From: an uncultured Fusobacterium sp.
GTDB taxonomy: Bacteria > Fusobacteriota > Fusobacteriia > Fusobacteriales > Fusobacteriaceae
DNA length: 17,814 bases
Reading direction: 5' to 3'
Assembly: GCF_905200055.1 (NCBI RefSeq)
Contig: NZ_CAJKIS010000046.1
Span: 1 to 17,814 of the forward strand
Shown here: positions 12,829 to 17,814 of the stretch, piece after piece
Layout of the letters: every line of letters starts with the position of its first letter
Numbering within the stretch: position 1 is the first letter of the stretch
Notes under the pieces: generated by a model
The model's input: only the letters and a program-made list of their open reading frames with translations
The model's database searches: none
Told to the model about the DNA's origin: nothing
Translations under genes and position numbers: made by a program

Positions 12829-15773
12829 TATATCACTCCCTCATATTCATTAAAAAATCCCATAATACTACCCTTATATCTTATAGCTTCCTCTCTTGGT
12901 AAGTATTGGAGTTTTCCTGTTGACATCATCTCTGTTATCTTCTCAACATTTACACACTCTCTATTAAATTTAATAAAGAATCCATCTTTTTCCTCTCTTA
13001 ATATTTCAACTCCTAAATCTCTTGCTTTTAATTTTACATTTAGATAATAAAAGAAATTTTTTACCTCTTTAGGCATTTCACCAAATCTATCTCTAACTTC
13101 TTCAATTAACTCATCTAATTGATCTTTTTCTCTCAGTTCTGCTGCTTTTCTATAAATTTTCAACTTTTCCTCTTTTTCTATATAATCATCTGGAATAAAG
13201 GCATCTATACTTAATTTTATTTCAAGCTCTATATCATCTTCTACTCTTTTTTGTCCTTTTAATCTTGCAATCTCTTCATTTAGCATCTTAATATAAAGAT
13301 TATATCCAAATGTTTCTAAAGCTCCATGTTGTTTCTCTCCTAAAATCTCTCCAGCTCCTCTAATTCTCATGTCTTCAAGAGAAAGTTGTAATCCACCACC
13401 ACTATCTCCTAAATTCCTAATAGATTCCTCTCTCTCTTTAGATTTTTTACTTTGAACTTCTTTAGTTAAAAGATAACAATATCCCTTTCTATTTCCTCTT
13501 CCAATTCTACCTCTCAATTGATAGATTTGAGAAAGTCCCAATCTGTCTGCTCCCTCTATTATCATTGTATTGGCATTTTCTATATCTATACCATTCTCTA
13601 TTATTGTAGTTGAAACTAAAATATCTATATCACCATTTTCAAACTCTTTTATCTTATTTTTTATCTCTTTTGGAGTCATCTGTCCATGAATAAAATCAAG
13701 TTTCAGATAGTTTGGAAGAATTTTTCTTAATTCATCTGTCTTTTTAGCTATATTTTTTACAGAATTAAAGATATAAAATACCTGTCCCTCTCTAGCTATC
13801 TCTTCCATTATAATATCTTTTAATTTTTTATTATCCTTTTCAATAAAAATTGTTTCAATAGGTTTTCTTCCTTCTGGTGGAGTGTCAATTACCGATAGAT
13901 CTCTTATTCCTAATAGTGACAGATTCAACGTTCTAGGTATAGGTGTTGCTGTTAAAGTGATCATATCTATTCTATTTTTTATTTTCTTTAACTGCTCCTT
14001 AGCCTTAACACCAAATTTCTGTTCCTCATCTATTATCACTAACCCTAAATCTTTAAATTTCACATCTGAAGATAAAATTCTATGAGTTCCAATAACTATA
14101 TCCACAGTCCCTGCTTCAATTCTATTTAATACTTCTTTTTGCTCTTTACCTGTTTTCAATCTACTTAACAGTTCAATAGTTATTGGATAGTTTTTAAATC
14201 TCTCACTAAATCTTTCAAAATGTTGTTGAGCTAAAACTGTTGTAGGCACCATTAAAGCTACTTGCTTTCCTTCAACTGAAGCTTTAAAAGCTGCTCTAAT
14301 AGCTATCTCTGTCTTTCCATATCCCACATCTCCACAGATAACTCTATCCATCACTCTATCAGATTCCATATCATATTTTACATCTTCAATAGCTTTTAAC
14401 TGAGAAGGGGTTTCTCTATATGGAAAACTCTCTTCAAACTCCTCTTGCCAAACTGTATCATGAGAAAATTTATATCCCTTTTCATATGCTCTTCTTGCTT
14501 GAATCTCAATTATCTCCTTAGCAAAAATTAACATCTCCTCTTGTAATTTCTCTCTTTTTTTCTTAAATCCTCGTCTACCTAATTGATAGATCTCTGGAAC
14601 TACACCATCAGTTGAAATATATCTTTCAATTTTATTAATACCTTCAACTGGAACAAAAAGTTTATCTTCATCAGCATATTTTATTTTGAGATAATCTTGT
14701 CCATCTATTGTTTCAATTCCTAAATAGATTCCAACTCCATAATTTTCATGGATTATATAATCATTCTCTCTTATTTGAGAAACATCTTTATACCTTAATT
14801 TTATCTTTTCTTTTGTCTCTCTTTTAACTTTTATTCCCTTTAATTCTCTATCAGTTAAAACAAGATAATTTTCATCTCTATACCCCTCATAATGTGGATA
14901 GTGTTGAAACTCTATTGGATACCCTTTAAATATCTCTTGATATCTTTTACTCTCCTCTGAAATTACTAAGATTTTCTCTTTTTTACTTAATTTTTTTATA
15001 TTTTCATAATCTTCAAATTTCTTTATCTCATCTTCACTAAATCTTTTTAAAATCAGTTCCTCACCAATTATATCCAATTGAGAAAATCTTTCTCTTAATT
15101 TTTCTTCTCTCTCTCTATCTCTTAAAATTATCTCTTCTAACTTATATTGAAGAATCTCTCTATTTTCAAAAATTATCCTATTTTCAGATAAATTTATAAG
15201 TTTATAAAAATCTATCTGAGAATTTTTATTATTATTCATATACATATCCATTCTATCTAAAGACTCAATACTTTTCTGTGTTTCTATATCAAAATAAGTT
15301 ATTCTTTCAACACTGTCTCCAAAAAATTCTATTCTTACAGGATAATCTCCATTCTTTGGAAAGATATCCAATATATCCCCTCTAAGACTATATTGCATTC
15401 TTTTTTCTAGCATATATGTTTTTTCATATCTATTTTTTATAAGAATCTCTTGAATTTTTTTTAAAGATATATCTCTATCCTTTTGAAAAACTATTTTTTC
15501 TCCCTCAAGATAGTAATCTCTTAAAAATCCTTCTAAAGAGATTAAAATAATATATTTTTTTTTAGATTTTAAAAGCTCTAAGAGATCATAATTTATTTTC
15601 TCAATCTCATCTCTATCAGAACTACTCTCTATTTTTAAAATCTCTCCATCATAAAAATCATCAAGAGTATTGTAATAATCCTCAATATTTTTATTAGAAG
15701 AACATAAATAAACTATATTACTTTCTAATTCTTTTAAATAAAAAGGTATCTTCCCCCTATACTCACTTAACAT
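12828..15773 (-). CDS. mfd: Transcription-repair coupling factor Mfd
   Basis: This 981-residue ATP-dependent DNA translocase removes stalled RNA polymerase and recruits UvrA to lesions. In order: a reduced UvrB-like N-terminal region (1 to ~200, with RGDILDIFP at 131-139), the RNA-polymerase-interacting CarD/TRCF domain (about 335-385, HENYGVGIYLG), a RecG-like helicase with Walker A GDVGYGKT (481-488), DEEQ (582-585), TATPIPRTL (608-616) and QLRGRIGRG (752-760), and a C-terminal TRCF domain (about 840-940). E. coli and Bacillus Mfd are 1148-1177 residues; the missing length is mainly before the RNA-polymerase domain. ATG at 15773 follows AGGTGGG. It is the first gene of the leftward cluster. 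Confidence 0.96.
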   Translation of the reverse strand: MLSEYRGKIPFYLKELESNIVYLCSSNKNIEDYYNTLDDFYDGEILKIESSSDRDEIEKINYDLLELLKSKKKYIILISLEGFLRDYYLEGEKIVFQKDRDISLKKIQEILIKNRYEKTYMLEKRMQYSLRGDILDIFPKNGDYPVRIEFFGDSVERITYFDIETQKSIESLDRMDMYMNNNKNSQIDFYKLINLSENRIIFENREILQYKLEEIILRDREREEKLRERFSQLDIIGEELILKRFSEDEIKKFEDYENIKKLSKKEKILVISEESKRYQEIFKGYPIEFQHYPHYEGYRDENYLVLTDRELKGIKVKRETKEKIKLRYKDVSQIRENDYIIHENYGVGIYLGIETIDGQDYLKIKYADEDKLFVPVEGINKIERYISTDGVVPEIYQLGRRGFKKKREKLQEEMLIFAKEIIEIQARRAYEKGYKFSHDTVWQEEFEESFPYRETPSQLKAIEDVKYDMESDRVMDRVICGDVGYGKTEIAIRAAFKASVEGKQVALMVPTTVLAQQHFERFSERFKNYPITIELLSRLKTGKEQKEVLNRIEAGTVDIVIGTHRILSSDVKFKDLGLVIIDEEQKFGVKAKEQLKKIKNRIDMITLTATPIPRTLNLSLLGIRDLSVIDTPPEGRKPIETIFIEKDNKKLKDIIMEEIAREGQVFYIFNSVKNIAKKTDELRKILPNYLKLDFIHGQMTPKEIKNKIKEFENGDIDILVSTTIIENGIDIENANTMIIEGADRLGLSQIYQLRGRIGRGNRKGYCYLLTKEVQSKKSKEREESIRNLGDSGGGLQLSLEDMRIRGAGEILGEKQHGALETFGYNLYIKMLNEEIARLKGQKRVEDDIELEIKLSIDAFIPDDYIEKEEKLKIYRKAAELREKDQLDELIEEVRDRFGEMPKEVKNFFYYLNVKLKARDLGVEILREEKDGFFIKFNRECVNVEKITEMMSTGKLQYLPREEAIRYKGSIMGFFNEYEGVI

Positions 15774-15907
15774 CTATTTCCCACCTCTTCTATATTCTAC
15801 CTTTTATTTTAAACTTTTCCTAGTAAAAAATATATTAAAAATATATAGATTTTAAGATAATGATATTTATATAATTTTAAATTTTTTTAATTTATCAAAA
15901 ATATATC

Positions 15908-15936
15908 TTTACAAATATAAAAAAAAATAATATAAT
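15908..15936 (+). promoter_or_regulatory. Promoter of the substrate-binding protein gene
   Basis: TTTACA (15908-15913) and a perfect TATAAT (15931-15936) have a 17-bp spacer in a long A/T-tract region. The predicted start near 15943 leaves a ~60-nt AT-rich leader. No riboswitch or clear operator is seen between mfd and this gene. Confidence 0.75.
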
Positions 15937-16004
15937 CATTGAAAAATAAATATTTTTTTTTAAAAAAATGAAAAAATAATTTTATTTATATAGGGGGAGT
16001 ATAT

Positions 16005-17495
16005 ATGAAAAAAAGATTATTTGGTTTAGCTACTGCAATTTTACTATCAGTTTCAAGTTTTAACCTTTTGGCTTCTGATTTAGTTGTTGTACAAAACTCT
16101 GATGCTAAAAGTTTAGACCCTCAAGTTTCAAATGATGTACCTACTCATAGAGTTACTTTAAATATCTATGATAGACTTATTGAAAAAGATAAAGATATGA
16201 ATCTTGTTCCAGGACTTGCTGAAAGTTGGAAACAGATAGATCCACTTACTCTTGAACTAAAATTAAGAAAAAATGTTAAATTCCATAATGGAGAACCTTT
16301 TTCTGCTAAAGATGTTGTTTTTAGTTTAAATAGAGCTAAGGAAGCTCCAAGTTTAATCGCTTATTTTTCTGATATAGACAAGGTTGAAGCAGTTGATGAT
16401 TATACTGTTAGAATTACAACTAAAAAACCTTATGGTCCTCTAGTAAATTACCTAGCTCACATAGGAGCTGGAATTATGAATGAGAAAGCTGTAAAAGAAA
16501 GAGGTGCTGACTATGGACAACATCCAGTAGGAACAGGACCATTTGTATTCCAATCTTGGACTTCTGGAGATAAAATAGTTTTAAAAGCTAATCCTGATTA
16601 TTATAAAGGAAAAGCTGCCTCAGATACTCTTACTTTTAAGGTTGTCCCTGAAGGAACTAATAGAACTATTGCTCTTGAAACTGGTGAAGCTGATATAGCT
16701 TATGATGTAGATCCAATAGATGTTGAAATGGTAAAAAGTAATCCAGATCTTAAATTAGCTCAAAACTCTGCTATGAGTGTTACTTATCTTGGATTTAACA
16801 CTAAAAAAGCTCCTTTTGATAAAAAAGAAGTTAGACAAGCTATAGCATATGCTACTAATGTTGATGATATCATTGGAGCAGTATTTTTAGGAGCAGCTAA
16901 AAAAGCTAATTCTCCTGTATCACCTTATGTTTTTGGATACAATAAAGATGCAAAATTATATACTCAAAATATAGAAAAAGCAAAAGAACTTCTTGCTCAA
17001 GCTGGATATCCAAATGGATTTAAAGCTAAAATTTGGACTAATGATAAGAGTGTAAGAAAAGATACTGCTGTTATTCTTCAAGATCAACTTAAACAAATTG
17101 GAATAGATGTTCAAATTGAAATTCTTGAATGGGGTTCTTATCTTGATAGAGTTGCTAATGGAGAACATGAGATGTTTATTCTTGGATGGTCTTCTAGTGC
17201 TGACTCTGACTCTGCTCTTTATGCTCTATTCCATTCTAAAAACCTTGGTGGAGCAGGAAATAGAACTTTCTATGAAAATAAAAGAGTTGATGAATTATTA
17301 GATAAAGCTAGAGAAAGTACAGTTCCAGCTGACAGAATTGAATACTATAAAGAACTTCAAAATATACTTCAAGAAGATCTACCATTCTTTACTTTAATCT
17401 ATCCTGATGATATTACAGGAATGCAAAAAAATGTTGAAGGATTTGTACCTCATCCAGAAAGTACTCATATTCTTTATCAAGTTTATAAAAAATAA
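16005..17495 (+). CDS. Peptide/glutathione-type ABC transporter substrate-binding protein
   Basis: This 496-residue periplasmic binding protein belongs to the family 5 extracellular solute-binding proteins (DppA/OppA/GsiB type). Residues 1-23 form a signal peptide with a likely cut after LLA and no lipobox cysteine, so it should be free in the periplasm. Family motifs are SLDPQVSND (36-44), LVPGLAESW (about 67-75), LRKNVKFHNGEPFSAKDVV (about 87-105) and GTGPF (about 175). The overall pattern resembles glutathione-binding GsiB and dipeptide-binding DppA; the ligand is undetermined. ATG at 16005 has GGGGGAG upstream. A terminator follows directly, so the permease and ATPase genes are not cotranscribed here. 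Confidence 0.9.
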   Translation: MKKRLFGLATAILLSVSSFNLLASDLVVVQNSDAKSLDPQVSNDVPTHRVTLNIYDRLIEKDKDMNLVPGLAESWKQIDPLTLELKLRKNVKFHNGEPFSAKDVVFSLNRAKEAPSLIAYFSDIDKVEAVDDYTVRITTKKPYGPLVNYLAHIGAGIMNEKAVKERGADYGQHPVGTGPFVFQSWTSGDKIVLKANPDYYKGKAASDTLTFKVVPEGTNRTIALETGEADIAYDVDPIDVEMVKSNPDLKLAQNSAMSVTYLGFNTKKAPFDKKEVRQAIAYATNVDDIIGAVFLGAAKKANSPVSPYVFGYNKDAKLYTQNIEKAKELLAQAGYPNGFKAKIWTNDKSVRKDTAVILQDQLKQIGIDVQIEILEWGSYLDRVANGEHEMFILGWSSSADSDSALYALFHSKNLGGAGNRTFYENKRVDELLDKARESTVPADRIEYYKELQNILQEDLPFFTLIYPDDITGMQKNVEGFVPHPESTHILYQVYKK

Positions 17496-17525
17496 TATGT
17501 ATATGACAAAAAATAAAATTCTAGG

Positions 17526-17552
17526 AGCTGCTATTTTAGCAGCTTCTTTTTT
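17526..17552 (+). terminator. Terminator of the substrate-binding protein gene
   Basis: AGCTGCTA (17526-17533) and TAGCAGCT (17537-17544) form an 8-bp stem with a 3-base loop, then TCTTTTTT. Element copy 3 begins four bases later. Confidence 0.9.
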
Positions 17553-17556
17553 ATTT

Positions 17557-17814
17557 AAACTATAATTTATCTAGCTAAGCTAGGTTCTTTAATATATCGT
17601 TAGTTTTACAGCAAAGTTCCTTTGCATTAGCGATTATTAGTCAAGTTAAGTTATCTCTATTTCTTTTAAATATCAGCTAAATTCCATGTCAAAGAATAAA
17701 GAGAGAGTAATACTCATCTGACTATGGGTATCGCAGAAGTTCCATTCTTTCACTTCTGCATCTCAAAAATAGTAGTCACTAAAGTTCCTCTATTTTTGGA
17801 ACTCAACTTCGTCT
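17557..17814 (+). repeat. MITE-like dispersed element, copy 3 (cut by window end)
   Basis: It begins with AAACTATAATTTATC (17557-17571), followed by the conserved arm with the 33-base block (17627-17659) identical to copies 1 and 2. From about 17627 to the window end it is nearly identical to the reverse complement of 4028-4215, including one two-hairpin unit. The arm between the end repeat and the block (17572-17626) has diverged most. The right end lies outside the window. Confidence 0.8.

Noticed and set aside
15968..15979. Three-codon upstream ORF (ATG AAA AAA TAA) before the substrate-binding protein gene
   Set aside because: No ribosome binding site; expected by chance in such A-rich sequence.

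Overview
This window looks like chromosomal DNA from a member of the Fusobacteriaceae, most likely Fusobacterium. The base composition is very AT-rich, codons end mostly in A or T, and intergenic spacers are short and A/T-tract rich. The gene set fits a fermenting anaerobe with an outer membrane: a periplasmic PhoA-type alkaline phosphatase, a non-lipidated periplasmic peptide-binding protein and an SLH/coiled-coil envelope protein, next to Firmicutes-like genes such as spoVG and rqcP. The assignment rests on protein style and context, not on a marker gene.

Layout. Positions 1-235 hold a strong leftward promoter with a leader hairpin, possibly for an rRNA or tRNA operon beyond the left edge, and a terminator. 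Positions 236-561 are copy 1 of a dispersed inverted-repeat element. Leftward genes follow: a free methionine-R-sulfoxide reductase (562-1065) and a phoA-yibE/F pair (1153-3641). Copy 2 of the element fills 3751-4287, followed by a GNAT acetyltransferase and an M18 aminopeptidase (4341-6230). The 6231-6939 gap carries a 29-codon ORF and a compact locus that looks like a type I toxin-antitoxin module. Then come pgi and an SLH protein gene (leftward), tRNA-Gln(UUG) and a LUD-domain gene (rightward), a leftward flavoprotein gene, and a leftward housekeeping cluster mfd-mazG-rqcP-ispE-spoVG (10539-15773). The right end has a rightward substrate-binding protein gene and the start of copy 3 of the element.

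How the genes work together. mfd, mazG, rqcP and ispE overlap by one base or lie close together, and they match the order of the Bacillus mfd-yabN-yabO neighbourhood: transcription-coupled repair, nucleotide-pool cleaning, ribosome rescue and isoprenoid synthesis in one transcript. phoA and yibE/F have a 17-base gap and are probably cotranscribed. The aminopeptidase and the acetyltransferase are 9 bases apart.

The two most notable items are not conventional genes. (1) At 6575-6868, a 22-codon hydrophobic peptide ORF with a near-perfect Shine-Dalgarno lies beside a divergent promoter for a predicted ~65-nt RNA. The RNA's first 19 nt are complementary (17 of 19) to codons 3-9 of the peptide ORF, and its terminator loop is complementary to the loop of the ORF's terminator. 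(2) A MITE-like repeat family has three copies here, with the 15-bp inverted end AAACTATAATTTATC. Each copy sits directly after the T-run of a Rho-independent terminator, and the copies contain hairpin units whose stems vary by compensatory changes.
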